Source of the DNA: a virus | Virus record (IMG/VR): IMGVR_UViG_3300025435_001056 | Coordinates: 1-64,000 of that record | Reading direction: 5' to 3' (one strand) | DNA: 64,000 bases | Shown: piece after piece, positions 31,554 to 39,383 of the stretch | How the letters are laid out: each line of letters begins with the position of its first letter | Position numbering within the stretch: position 1 is the stretch's first letter | Notes under the pieces: generated by a model | The model's database searches: none | What the model saw: the letters and a program-made list of their open reading frames with translations, nothing else | What the model was told of the DNA's origin: nothing | Translations under genes and position numbers: made by a program

Positions 31554-32124
31554 AATAACCGAGGCAGTCAGGCCGCCTGTTAAAACAGGCCTAGCACAAC
31601 AATCGCAACAAAGAAATACACCTGTAGTACCGGCACAAGCACAGTCTAATCCAACAAAGACAACACCAGGTGCTGGAGCATTTGGACAAATGGCCAACAC
31701 CTTAAGGACTTATGCGCCACCTGAAACTACCAGTACTGGTGGAACATTAACACAAACAACAAACGGACAGGTACATAAGGCCAATCCAAATAATCCAAAT
31801 ATAGGACCGGTAATTGCTACCACTCCGGCAGGCCAATCACCCGCACAACAGGTTGTCGCAAAAAAATCAAATATTTGGTCCAGGGTAAACAATGCAGCAC
31901 ACGGAGTCGCTGATTATTTCTTGCATAAAAATCCTGCATTGTATTCAGTTCCTTATCGTAATGGTTTACAAAACCAGCTACAATCAACAAGAGAACATCC
32001 AGCAATTACTGTGGGTAGTGGACCTACTGCGCAAGTATATGTCCACAACGGACGCAATTATGTAGATCAATCAACTGGCAACCTTATGCCACCTACTGTG
32101 GCCAAGTCTATGGGCTTAAAATGA
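31540..32124 (+). CDS. Gln/Thr/Pro-rich protein with ITE N-terminus
   Basis: The 194-residue protein begins MQIHEITEAVR; I-T-E after residue 5 fits the head-protease rule seen in other proteins here. Residues 15-110 are low complexity (Gln, Pro, Thr), and 110-194 form a more ordered region with YVHNGRNYVDQSTG. It may be a packaged head protein. Overlaps with both neighbours indicate a tight late operon leading into the large protein at 32121. Confidence 0.5.
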   Translation: MQIHEITEAVRPPVKTGLAQQSQQRNTPVVPAQAQSNPTKTTPGAGAFGQMANTLRTYAPPETTSTGGTLTQTTNGQVHKANPNNPNIGPVIATTPAGQSPAQQVVAKKSNIWSRVNNAAHGVADYFLHKNPALYSVPYRNGLQNQLQSTREHPAITVGSGPTAQVYVHNGRNYVDQSTGNLMPPTVAKSMGLK

Positions 32125-34052
32125 AACTCCTAGAAGGTGGTAATGTATTCAAGAACGGCGACGGCCAATCCTTAACACAACGTATCAATCAGACTGATGT
32201 TAAATCGACACTTGCTTGGCTTGAAGAAATGTTGCCAGATCTTGATTTACAAAATAATACTCTTGGTAGTACTGGTATTAAAGACACCAGTGGAGACTTG
32301 GATATCGCCGTAGATGCCAATCGAGTTAGCAAAGAACAACTGGTAGCACAATTGTCACAGTGGGCCGTGAGTCAGGGATTTAAGCCTGAAGACTATGTTC
32401 GTAAATCTGGCACCGCTGTACATTTTAAAACTCCAATTGATGGCCGCCCGGATCGCGGTTATGTGCAAACGGACTTTATGTTTATGAAAGATGTTCCGTG
32501 GTCAAAGTTTGTGCTAGGGGCGATGCCGGCAGATTCAAAGCACAAAGGCCGCGAGCGTAATGTGCTTATAAACAGTATAGCTAAGAGTATGGGTTACAAG
32601 TTAAATCAGAATTCTGGAATACAACGCAGAGACGATCCTAGTAATACATTAATTACAAATAATCCCGACGAAGTTGCTAAGTTACTGTTAAACAAGACAT
32701 CTACACGACAAGACTTAGCAAGCGTAGAATCTATATTACAAGCACTAAGCACCGATCCTAAACGCGAAAAAAAATTAGCAGATTTTAAACAACATATGGA
32801 AAGAGAAGGATTGCCGTTTCTGGAAACTACAAATGAAAATACAGACTTGTACCAAGATTACAATGAAGTAAATTTTTTGGCTCGTTTACGAGACCGTATT
32901 GTTAATCAAGGCATGCAGGTTATTATTGAAGCAGAAGTTCAAGGCGGCCGTGCCAAAGGTATTGAACACTTGGAAGATCTAGTGTTTCGTTTAGGCAGTG
33001 TTGGCATCAAACAAGCCATGAACATTGTGAAACACACCACACAAGACACACCAGGAACTACCACGGTCAAGTGGGACGGCAAACCTGCCCTAGTATTTGG
33101 ACGCGATACCGACGGTACATTTATCTTGACCGATGTGTCAGGATTCACCGCCCGCGGTTACAACGGCTTGTTTACCAGTCCTAGACAGGTGCGTCAACAT
33201 TTGGCCGCTAGAGATCGCGAAGCCGAAGCACAGGGCCGTCCGGCTACTCGTGTGCAGGATCTTGCTCCTATCTATGACAAGTTATGGGGCATGTTAGACG
33301 CCGCGGTACCTAAGAACTATCAAGGCTTCTTTCAAGGCGATCTGTTGTACACTGATACTCCGCCTGTAGAAGCTGGGAACTATGTATTTCGACCCAACGA
33401 AATAGAATACAAGATACCAGCCGCCAGTGATATTGGTCAGCGTATTGGTGCCAGTGAAGTTGGCATAGCCATGCACACTCGCTATGCTGAACCCGGGGCT
33501 GTCAAAGAACCCATTGGCACGTTCGAATTTAATTTGGTACCAGGATTGTTACTGTTGGAACCCGTGACGGCCAAGCAAAATATCAAGCCAGAAGCACAGG
33601 CCGTCAAGCAACTGCGTACCATCTACAACACCCAAGGTGCCGCTATAGATCAACTGTTCAATCCGGCCGATCTTCGGGCTCAGCAAATTACCGACCTGCC
33701 CAAGCTGTGTGTGGATTACATCAACAGTTGTGTAGGTGCAAATTTTGATAACCTCTTGTCGGATTTTGGTCCATGGCTGTTGCAACATGCTGGCCCACGC
33801 AAGTTTGGCAACATAGTAGAATATCTGAAAAGTCCACAGAGCAATCTTGGTGCCATGGCGGCCGCATTTGATACTTGGGAACTACTACACGCTATCAAAA
33901 TGGACTTATTAGGACAACTTGATCTACAGCACCCGGGGCAGGAAGGTTGGGTCATGGCTACACCTGCTGGTATGGCCAAGGCGGTAAATCGTCTAGCCGG
34001 TGGATTTACTGCGGCAAATCGGGCTCTAAATAATCCTAAACAACAGGCCTAA
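32121..34052 (+). CDS. Nucleotidyltransferase / ligase-like fusion protein
   Basis: The 643-residue protein joins two nucleic-acid enzyme signatures. Residues 49-65 carry a pol-beta-type nucleotidyltransferase motif (GSTGIKDTSGDLDIAVD). Around 317-320 is KWDG, matching motif I (KxDG) of the ATP-dependent ligase/capping superfamily, followed by QGDLLY (406) and IEYKIP (428). At 608-611 is EGWV, matching motif IV (EGxV), with a Lys shortly after as motif V. Similar large proteins occur in aquatic T4-like phages without assigned function. DNA/RNA end-repair is my inference. It begins in the stop of the preceding gene. Confidence 0.6.
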   Translation: MKLLEGGNVFKNGDGQSLTQRINQTDVKSTLAWLEEMLPDLDLQNNTLGSTGIKDTSGDLDIAVDANRVSKEQLVAQLSQWAVSQGFKPEDYVRKSGTAVHFKTPIDGRPDRGYVQTDFMFMKDVPWSKFVLGAMPADSKHKGRERNVLINSIAKSMGYKLNQNSGIQRRDDPSNTLITNNPDEVAKLLLNKTSTRQDLASVESILQALSTDPKREKKLADFKQHMEREGLPFLETTNENTDLYQDYNEVNFLARLRDRIVNQGMQVIIEAEVQGGRAKGIEHLEDLVFRLGSVGIKQAMNIVKHTTQDTPGTTTVKWDGKPALVFGRDTDGTFILTDVSGFTARGYNGLFTSPRQVRQHLAARDREAEAQGRPATRVQDLAPIYDKLWGMLDAAVPKNYQGFFQGDLLYTDTPPVEAGNYVFRPNEIEYKIPAASDIGQRIGASEVGIAMHTRYAEPGAVKEPIGTFEFNLVPGLLLLEPVTAKQNIKPEAQAVKQLRTIYNTQGAAIDQLFNPADLRAQQITDLPKLCVDYINSCVGANFDNLLSDFGPWLLQHAGPRKFGNIVEYLKSPQSNLGAMAAAFDTWELLHAIKMDLLGQLDLQHPGQEGWVMATPAGMAKAVNRLAGGFTAANRALNNPKQQA

Positions 34053-34073
34053 TCTTCCTTTTTTACCCAAAAT

Positions 34074-34081
34074 GGTAAATA
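34074..34081 (+). promoter_or_regulatory. Late promoter-like box GGTAAATA
   Basis: TAAATA core with a 35-base leader and strong SD (AAGGAG) before the abundant-looking gene at 34122. A weak GGTC/GACC hairpin (34088-34101) sits near the predicted 5' end. Confidence 0.45.
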
Positions 34082-34121
34082 CTTGCAGGTCCTCCGTGAC
34101 CATATATTAAGGAGATTTAAA

Positions 34122-34532
34122 ATGGCTTATATTACCGTAGTTTCTGGTGGCGCACAACCAGTATTTGCAACCGACGTATTAAACGGTTCCGTTGCACAAG
34201 GCGCAAACTTAGCAAACGCTTCAGTAACCAACTTCCAAGGTCCTAAATTAGACTTTTTCTCAATTGTAGCTAACAGCTCATTGGGTGTAACTGGTGCTGG
34301 TAACGCAGCTGGTTTTGTGTCCAACACATTACAAGCATTACAGCAAACAACAACAGTTGCTATGTACCAAGTAAACCCAACTTCACCAACAATTTTAAAC
34401 GTTGCTGTTTACCCAACTGCTGCTGCTAACAGCGCAACAATTCTTTCTTCTGCTCAAGGTGCCAATGCAACTGGCGGTTTGAACATTGGTTGGACTAGTG
34501 CTGCTGCCAATGCAGTATTTGTAACACAATAA
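34122..34532 (+). CDS. Probable abundant small virion protein
   Basis: The 136-residue protein begins MAYITVVSGGAQPVFATD. It is Ala/Asn/Thr-rich, beta-like and has no charged clusters. The start follows SD AAGGAG at good spacing; the frame extends upstream to a TTG that is not credible. Codons look biased to a small T-ending and A-ending set, unlike neighbours. Own late box, strong SD and perfect terminator suggest very high late expression, as for a capsid decoration protein. Identity not proven. Confidence 0.65.
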   Translation: MAYITVVSGGAQPVFATDVLNGSVAQGANLANASVTNFQGPKLDFFSIVANSSLGVTGAGNAAGFVSNTLQALQQTTTVAMYQVNPTSPTILNVAVYPTAAANSATILSSAQGANATGGLNIGWTSAAANAVFVTQ

Positions 34533-34552
34533 TAGTTAGATCTATTAGCGAC

Positions 34553-34581
34553 AAACCCTGGAATAAAACCCAGGGTTTTTT
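34553..34581 (+). terminator. Rho-independent terminator
   Basis: AAACCCTGG pairs with CCAGGGTTT around eight bases, ending in six T's, right after the small virion gene. Confidence 0.9.
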
Positions 34582-34601
34582 GTTGACTAAGTATTTGTAT
34601 C

Positions 34602-34850
34602 ATGCAAGCCAGCAAAATCACCGAAGTGACCATATATGAAAGTCCTGACGGGGGGCATACAGTGTACGCCCGCCGTCCCGGAAGTACACACAGAGAATTA
34701 TATAGTCGCAGTGAGGAAAAGCAGTTGGAACTGGCCGAACTAGAACAGCAAAAACGTTGGGTTGATATTTTTCAACAGAGAAAAAATAATGCTGAACTAG
34801 ATCGCCTGTGTGAGCAGGTGGAAATCATGTATGAATTGAGTCGACCATGA
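34602..34850 (+). CDS. Small protein with ITE N-terminus
   Basis: The 82-residue protein begins MQASKITEVTIYESPDGG. It has a short beta domain (YESPDGGHTVYARRPGST) and a helical C-terminus (EEKQLELAELEQQKRW). K-I-T-E could be a head-targeting cut site. It shares a four-base overlap with the next gene. No SD is visible. Function unknown, but the pattern is recurrent in marine T4-like phages. Confidence 0.55.
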   Translation: MQASKITEVTIYESPDGGHTVYARRPGSTHRELYSRSEEKQLELAELEQQKRWVDIFQQRKNNAELDRLCEQVEIMYELSRP

Positions 34851-35269
34851 GATATGCCTGTCAGACCTATTTTGACATCACTGCCACCGGTGTAACTGGA
34901 CATTTTAAACCGGCCGCAGTGCCATTCCAAGATCGTGCTGGCCAAAACATAACCAATTTGGAATCGTGGAATCGAGCCAGAAATCAACAACGCAATTGGG
35001 AAACCTTAACACAACTGATATCCATGCGGGCCCAGATATTTGAACTGCTGGAACCTTTGGATTATCTAGATACTTGGACCTTTGAATTTGAAGTAGAAAC
35101 TGCCGATGCTTTTGGACCTGCAGACAATCCAGTATCTGTCCTGTTGGCCGACGCCGAAGGAGTGCCTATGATCAATAATCTCAACAATACTCGAGAATTG
35201 TCCCCGGTTCTGCGTACTCGAATGCCCAATCAAAACATTTGGTTTATACCAATATCCATAAATACTTGA
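34847..35269 (+). CDS. Conserved late protein of unknown function
   Basis: The 140-residue protein starts MRYACQTYFDITATGVTG. It contains the well-preserved NRARNQQRNWETLTQLISMR, then WTFEFEVETADAFG and a C-terminal NIWFIPI. I recall close relatives in cyanophage-type myoviruses, always unannotated. Being in the late block between putative head proteins suggests a structural or assembly role. Confidence 0.6.
   Translation: MRYACQTYFDITATGVTGHFKPAAVPFQDRAGQNITNLESWNRARNQQRNWETLTQLISMRAQIFELLEPLDYLDTWTFEFEVETADAFGPADNPVSVLLADAEGVPMINNLNNTRELSPVLRTRMPNQNIWFIPISINT
35257..35264 (+). promoter_or_regulatory. Late promoter-like box CATAAATA
   Basis: One mismatch to TATAAATA. Predicted +1 at 35270, five bases before the hairpin at 35275. 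Confidence 0.5.
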
Positions 35270-35274
35270 AGAGT

Positions 35275-35292
35275 TTTTGTCCTGAGACAAAA
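35275..35292 (+). promoter_or_regulatory. 5'-leader hairpin
   Basis: TTTTGTC pairs with GACAAAA around CTGA. It sits at the predicted 5' end of the late mRNA for the membrane protein at 35313, and no T-run follows it. Confidence 0.6.
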
Positions 35293-35312
35293 CAAAAATA
35301 AAGAAAACAATT

Positions 35313-35576
35313 ATGGTTGAAGCCACTGACATTGAAAAGAAAAGTTTAGAAGCACATGTGGAACTATGTGCCGAACGCTACAATGCACTTGAAGACAAAA
35401 TGAGTGTTATGAGTGAAAACATTTCGCATCTATGCGAAATGGTCAAGGAAGTCAAGGACAATATCAGCAAATTGAGTGAAAAAAATACCGATAGACTCAT
35501 TAACTGGGGTATTGGAATTATTGGATTTTTGTCAGCATCGACAATTTATCTAATATCGCACTATGTAATTAAATGA
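35313..35576 (+). CDS. Small coiled-coil protein with C-terminal membrane helix
   Basis: The 87-residue protein has an amphipathic coiled-coil segment (residues 5-60, LCEMVKEVKDNISKLSEKN). One C-terminal transmembrane helix (INWGIGIIGFLSASTIYLIS) precedes a short positive tail. This topology matches XhlA/holin-accessory-like proteins and several phage membrane proteins. A lysis or virion-membrane role is possible but unproven. It overlaps the following gene by four bases. Confidence 0.6.
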   Translation: MVEATDIEKKSLEAHVELCAERYNALEDKMSVMSENISHLCEMVKEVKDNISKLSEKNTDRLINWGIGIIGFLSASTIYLISHYVIK

Positions 35577-36070
35577 ATCCAGATCAAGAGTTTGAACGCC
35601 TGTTTAGGCAAGAATTTCGTGATATTGCACCCAACACAATTTGGCGCAACAATCTAGGTGAATACGAAGCATTTGAAAAATACAAAATTGTGCCACATCG
35701 ACCCGGGTATCGGGTATTTTGCAGCGCCACAGAAGTGGGTGTATTTGGTACCACTCGATCAGCATTAAGTTGGTGTATAGCCGACAAATTTAAGGCTTAT
35801 AACACTGCACGAGATATATTGGTGTTGGATCAGCACCTAACTGCATTAACTCGAGATATTGCTACTAGAACTGCTATTGGCGAGCGTAGTAAAAACTGGG
35901 AATTTAGGGACGGCATCGGAACCAAATTAGAAACCAAGATCATACGTAAAAAACAGGTAGAAAACGATTTGGCCAAATGTGTAAACTGGGCTAAATATAT
36001 TCAACAACAAGGATTTGAAAATGAAACTGCAAGAACTGGCCGCAATCAGCCCAACAAAGCAAGCCGCTAA
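35573..36070 (+). CDS. Conserved late protein of unknown function
   Basis: The 165-residue protein has a compact N-terminal region (FRQEFRDIAPNTIWRNNLGEY split by turns, then YRVFCSATEVGVFGTTRSAL) and a basic helical C-terminus. No catalytic motif is recognised. Its last 50 bases overlap the start of the next gene, whose ATG and SD lie within it. Similar proteins are found in late clusters of aquatic T4-like phages. Confidence 0.55.
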   Translation: MNPDQEFERLFRQEFRDIAPNTIWRNNLGEYEAFEKYKIVPHRPGYRVFCSATEVGVFGTTRSALSWCIADKFKAYNTARDILVLDQHLTALTRDIATRTAIGERSKNWEFRDGIGTKLETKIIRKKQVENDLAKCVNWAKYIQQQGFENETARTGRNQPNKASR

Positions 36071-36932
36071 GGTATTTGAAAGTTATTTTGGCGGTCGTGT
36101 CGACATCAACGCAATTAGCCGCACACAGGCTCGTCGATTATTAAACCGTGTTCGTAACCTAGTTAACGAGCATCGCCGCACACCTAAATTCCATTGCAGT
36201 GAACAGAATCCCAGTTATCTTAAACTGGTCATGATGGAGCAGTTTTTATCTGCTCGTGTTAAAGAAGATGCCATGGGCGGAGCAACTGTTGGAATGGCAC
36301 AGCCATCAGGTGGCACAGCGGCCAATACAACCAATACACCCACTCAAGGTACTCAAGCCATGCAGGCTGTAACCATACAGCAGGCTAAAAAAGCAAAACA
36401 AGATGAACTCCAGGCACTAAAGCAACAACAAGCCGATCTTCAAAAGAAGATGAGCCAGGTTCAACAAGAAATAAACAATCCTACCATGGCCGAAAGCCGC
36501 CGCCATCGCCGTTTGCGTGAAGCATCGGAGATCCAACAGGCCCAGGTGGTGCTGGCCAGCCAAGACATGGTAGACCAAGTACAAAAAATGAGCGAACAGA
36601 TCAGTTCCATGCAGTTCAAAGATTTACCGGCTCTGGTGGATCAAATCAAAAATGAAGTTGGAGTTGACCAAGCTGGTCAGTTCAATGGTGATGCCAGTGC
36701 TGCACTCAGTGGATTATTACAAAATCTTCAAGGTGCCAAACAACAGTTAGAGGCCGCACTTGGTGTGGTTACAGGGCAGGCTCCACAAATTCCTGGTCAA
36801 GACATGGGTGCCGAAATGCCATCAGTTGAAGAACCACCTGCTGAACTACCAGCACCAGAGGGCGATGTGGATGCCGAATTGGATGCCAATTTAGAAACTC
36901 CTAAAACCGCACTAGGTCGCGGCCGCAGATAA
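36021..36932 (+). CDS. Coiled-coil prohead core-like protein
   Basis: The 303-residue protein starts MKLQELAAISPTKQAAKVFE at an ATG with SD AAGGA; an upstream TTG is less likely. It has a folded N-terminus (1-75), a long Gln/Lys coiled coil (KQDELQALKQQQADLQKK), a block VLASQDMVDQVQKMSEQISSM with FKDLPALVDQIKNE, and an acidic Pro-rich C-terminus. Such composition is typical of head core or scaffold proteins. I recall this family in marine T4-like phages. A gp22-like core role is tentative. Confidence 0.55.
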   Translation: MKLQELAAISPTKQAAKVFESYFGGRVDINAISRTQARRLLNRVRNLVNEHRRTPKFHCSEQNPSYLKLVMMEQFLSARVKEDAMGGATVGMAQPSGGTAANTTNTPTQGTQAMQAVTIQQAKKAKQDELQALKQQQADLQKKMSQVQQEINNPTMAESRRHRRLREASEIQQAQVVLASQDMVDQVQKMSEQISSMQFKDLPALVDQIKNEVGVDQAGQFNGDASAALSGLLQNLQGAKQQLEAALGVVTGQAPQIPGQDMGAEMPSVEEPPAELPAPEGDVDAELDANLETPKTALGRGRR

Positions 36933-37267
36933 TGCGCATCGGTGAAGTAGCAGATTTAGGTTCACAGAAATTGATGGCACTTGCCCAGTTCCTGAGTGGC
37001 CGGAGTGATGATGAATCTGCACAAAAACAAATCAGTCAACAGGCCTTTGTTGATTTGGCTAAAAGTTTAGGCGTCAATGTTACCATTGAAAACCTAGGCG
37101 ATTTAATTAGCCAACCACCACTTAGCAATTTATTAGAACCTCTTGATCCTAATTCGGGTGTGGTACGATTCAAAGGCAATACCGAAGCTGAAACTGGAAT
37201 GAGCGTAGACCAAGCACAAGCAGTTGTTAACTCCAATGCCAAAGCGGCCTTAAAACGTCGTAGTTAA
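36932..37267 (+). CDS. Small conserved late protein
   Basis: The 111-residue protein starts MRIGEVADLGSQKLMALAQFL directly in the previous stop (TAATG). Conserved-looking blocks are FVDLAKSLGVNVTIENLGDL and a C-terminal VDQAQAVVNSNAKAAL. It is probably a partner of the preceding core-like protein, since the pair occurs together in relatives as I recall. No enzyme motif. Confidence 0.6.
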   Translation: MRIGEVADLGSQKLMALAQFLSGRSDDESAQKQISQQAFVDLAKSLGVNVTIENLGDLISQPPLSNLLEPLDPNSGVVRFKGNTEAETGMSVDQAQAVVNSNAKAALKRRS

Positions 37268-37288
37268 AAATCCTCATAATATTTTAGT

Positions 37289-37296
37289 AGTAAATA
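37289..37296 (+). promoter_or_regulatory. Late promoter-like box AGTAAATA
   Basis: TAAATA core. The predicted +1 lies one base before the ATG at 37303. Confidence 0.45.
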
Positions 37297-37302
37297 CAAG
37301 TC

Positions 37303-38181
37303 ATGGACAATCGCATTACGATCGACAAGCTCGAATTCTACATCACCAATGTGTGCAATCTAACCTGCACCGGTTGCAATAGATACAACAACTACAAATT
37401 TGCCGGTTGGCAAGACTACAACGATTATCACGATATCATACAAGAATGGACTAAAAAGATTCGTGTGACCAAAGCCATAATTCTGGGTGGAGAACCCTTG
37501 CTGAACCCCACAATCAATCAGTGGATCGATGGCATCAAAGCCGCTTGGCCTGATGCCTATTCGCCTGAGATTATCAGCAACGGTACTCGACTTGATTTGG
37601 TGGATGGTCTGTACGAAACTTGCCATCGCAACGGTTCCTGGATAGCTGTCAGCGTACACAGAGATTCTGACATTGAGCTGTTGTCTGTGCGTGTGAGGAA
37701 TTTTTTAACTCACCCAATCCGAGAAGGAGTTGCACTCCGTGCCGACATGAACAGCGATTATCAATTTATTGATGCCAATGGCGTACAGGTTCATGTGTGG
37801 AAAAATTATAATTTTTTGCAAAACAACATAATTGAACGCAGTGACGGTTCACGCACTTTATGGCAAAGTGATCCAATAGCAGCTCATGCGATTTGTCCTC
37901 AGGTTCTGCATAAAAATTATCATTTTCTTAATGGAAAGATTTACAAATGTGGTATGGCACCCTTGATGGCCGAGTTTGATCGCCAATATCCGTTTGATAT
38001 ATCCAAAGAGGATCGTGCCATAATACACACAGATTCTGGACTTGGCATTGATGAATTTGACCTGCGTGGAGAGGAATTTTTTCGTAATATAGACAATCCA
38101 ATTGCACACTGTAAATTTTGTCCAGACACATTTGAGTGGCACCAAATTGAATTTACCAATCTCAAGCCCAACAAGATTTGA
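37303..38181 (+). CDS. Radical SAM protein
   Basis: The 292-residue protein has CNLTCTGC (Cys18/22/25), ILGGEPLLNP as the SAM-binding GGEP region and a C-terminal cysteine cluster (KCGMAPL, HCKFCPD). The last is a likely auxiliary cluster site. It is shorter than the other three radical SAM proteins here and closer in base composition to phage genes. It follows two late virion genes and has a predicted nearly leaderless late promoter. The substrate is unknown; a modified virion or head peptide is one possibility. Confidence 0.82.
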   Translation: MDNRITIDKLEFYITNVCNLTCTGCNRYNNYKFAGWQDYNDYHDIIQEWTKKIRVTKAIILGGEPLLNPTINQWIDGIKAAWPDAYSPEIISNGTRLDLVDGLYETCHRNGSWIAVSVHRDSDIELLSVRVRNFLTHPIREGVALRADMNSDYQFIDANGVQVHVWKNYNFLQNNIIERSDGSRTLWQSDPIAAHAICPQVLHKNYHFLNGKIYKCGMAPLMAEFDRQYPFDISKEDRAIIHTDSGLGIDEFDLRGEEFFRNIDNPIAHCKFCPDTFEWHQIEFTNLKPNKI

Positions 38182-38206
38182 CTTTTGGAGTTAAATACAG
38201 TACAAT
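38178..38206 (+). promoter_or_regulatory. Sigma70-type promoter (TTGACT-N17-TACAAT)
   Basis: -35 at 38178 and -10 at 38201, with a 15-base leader containing SD GGAGG before the secreted protein at 38228. Its spacer also contains a TAAATA late-type core. Confidence 0.7.
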
Positions 38207-38227
38207 GAAGTCGTGGAGGTCTTAACT

Positions 38228-38533
38228 ATGAAAAAAATTCTATTTGTGGCATTGCTGACTGTTGTTAGCATGGCTCATGCTGATCGTTGGCACTACGGCG
38301 GCGGTCGTTATTACTATCATCCAGGATATGGGTGGGCAGTACCGGCAGTGGTTGGTGGAGTCATTGTGTATGAAGCTACTCGGCCTCCTGTAGTCATTCA
38401 ACAAAGTCCGGTTTATATACAACAGACTTATCCTCCGGCTCAGCCGGTCTATCCTGCTCCGGCCGGTTATCATTGGGAAGCCTTGGTAGATGCCAGTTGT
38501 AATTGCTACAGAACAGTATTGGTGCCAAATTAA
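38228..38533 (+). CDS. Secreted Tyr/Gly/Pro-rich protein
   Basis: The 101-residue protein has a signal peptide (MKKILFVALLTVVSMAHA) and then a Tyr/Gly/His-rich region (HYGGGRYYYHPGYGW). A hydrophobic helix (VPAVVGGVIVYEA) and a Pro/Gln-rich segment ending with a Cys pair (CNCYRTV) follow. It resembles small periplasmic proteins of proteobacteria and may be of host origin. Early-type promoter and GGAGG SD. Function unknown; cell-envelope alteration during infection is possible. Confidence 0.65.
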   Translation: MKKILFVALLTVVSMAHADRWHYGGGRYYYHPGYGWAVPAVVGGVIVYEATRPPVVIQQSPVYIQQTYPPAQPVYPAPAGYHWEALVDASCNCYRTVLVPN

Positions 38534-38709
38534 TGAGACAAATCTGTTTCGTCCTTATGATGTCGATTGCCGGTATTGCCATGGCAGCCGGGCTAGGAAA
38601 CCTGTTCAACGAATTAAGTAAAAAGCCTGTAACAGTACCGCAGTCACCACCAAAGCTACCGGTAGCTCCACAGCCACCTAAATCACCAACACAAACAGTT
38701 AAGAAATAA
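38533..38709 (+). CDS. Small secreted Pro-rich protein
   Basis: A 58-residue protein with signal peptide (MRQICFVLMMSIAGIAMA) and a mature part of about 40 residues dominated by Pro, Lys and Val (KPVTVPQSPPKLPVAPQPP). Its ATG overlaps the stop of the other secreted protein (TAATG), so they are probably made together. No known family. Confidence 0.6.
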   Translation: MRQICFVLMMSIAGIAMAAGLGNLFNELSKKPVTVPQSPPKLPVAPQPPKSPTQTVKK

Positions 38710-38710
38710 T

Positions 38711-39091
38711 ATGGCATACAGCGATAAAGTAATTGATCATTATGAAAATCCACGCAATGTGGGTAGTTTTGCTAAAGACGAAGCAGGCATCGGTACTGGC
38801 ATGGTCGGCGCCCCGGCCTGCGGTGATGTCATGAAACTACAAATCAAAGTGGAAGATGGAATCATAACAGATGCAAAATTCAAAACGTATGGCTGTGGGT
38901 CGGCGATCGCTTCATCGTCACTTGTCACCGAATGGGTCAAAGGTAAAACTCTGGACCAGGCTGGCACAATTAAGAACTCTGCAATTGCAGAGGAACTTGC
39001 GCTCCCGCCGGTTAAGATACATTGTAGTATCCTTGCGGAAGACGCTATTAAGGCTGCAATAGATGATTACCGTAACAAGCACAGCAGTTAA
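38711..39091 (+). CDS. iscU: IscU Fe-S cluster scaffold
   Basis: The 126-residue protein is close to full-length bacterial IscU. The three cluster ligands are present (Cys37 in ACGD, Cys62 in YGCGS, Cys105 in KIHCS), with the conserved Asp39 and the HscA-binding LPPVK (98-102). It assembles [2Fe-2S] clusters for transfer. A phage copy could keep Fe-S supply running after host takeover, for example for its four radical SAM proteins. It overlaps IscA by 29 bases. No IscS or HscA is in the window. Confidence 0.95.
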   Translation: MAYSDKVIDHYENPRNVGSFAKDEAGIGTGMVGAPACGDVMKLQIKVEDGIITDAKFKTYGCGSAIASSSLVTEWVKGKTLDQAGTIKNSAIAEELALPPVKIHCSILAEDAIKAAIDDYRNKHSS

Positions 39092-39383
39092 AAAGATACA
39101 AAATAATTTAGCCCGTCGTAGCCAGGGCTTGGGCATTAGACTAGGTGTAAGAACCACAGGATGTTCGGGACTAGCCTACGTACTAGAATATGTGGACGAG
39201 AAATTGCCAGAAGATTCAGTTAGCGAGCAAGACGGATTTGTTATTGTGATGGATCCCAAGAGTCATGCATATCTTGATGGCTTAGAAATAGACTATGTAC
39301 GCCAAGGCCTTAACGAAGGTTTTGAATTCCGCAATCCCAATGAAAAAGACCGCTGTGGATGCGGAGAAAGTTTTCGTGTATAA
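39063..39383 (+). CDS. iscA: IscA/ErpA-type A-type carrier
   Basis: The 106-residue A-type Fe-S carrier has the three conserved cysteines (Cys34 in TTGCSG, Cys98 and Cys100 in CGCGESF). It would receive or deliver clusters from IscU to target apoproteins. The gene begins inside iscU and ends inside the start of the next nuclease gene, so the three are translated as one unit. Fusion of the pair into a mini-Isc module is a clear gain for the phage. Confidence 0.94.
   Translation: MITVTSTAVKKIQNNLARRSQGLGIRLGVRTTGCSGLAYVLEYVDEKLPEDSVSEQDGFVIVMDPKSHAYLDGLEIDYVRQGLNEGFEFRNPNEKDRCGCGESFRV

Noticed and set aside
35275-35292. Terminator after the gene ending at 35269
   Set aside because: The hairpin is A/T-rich and not followed by T's. 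It is better explained as a leader element after the late box at 35257.
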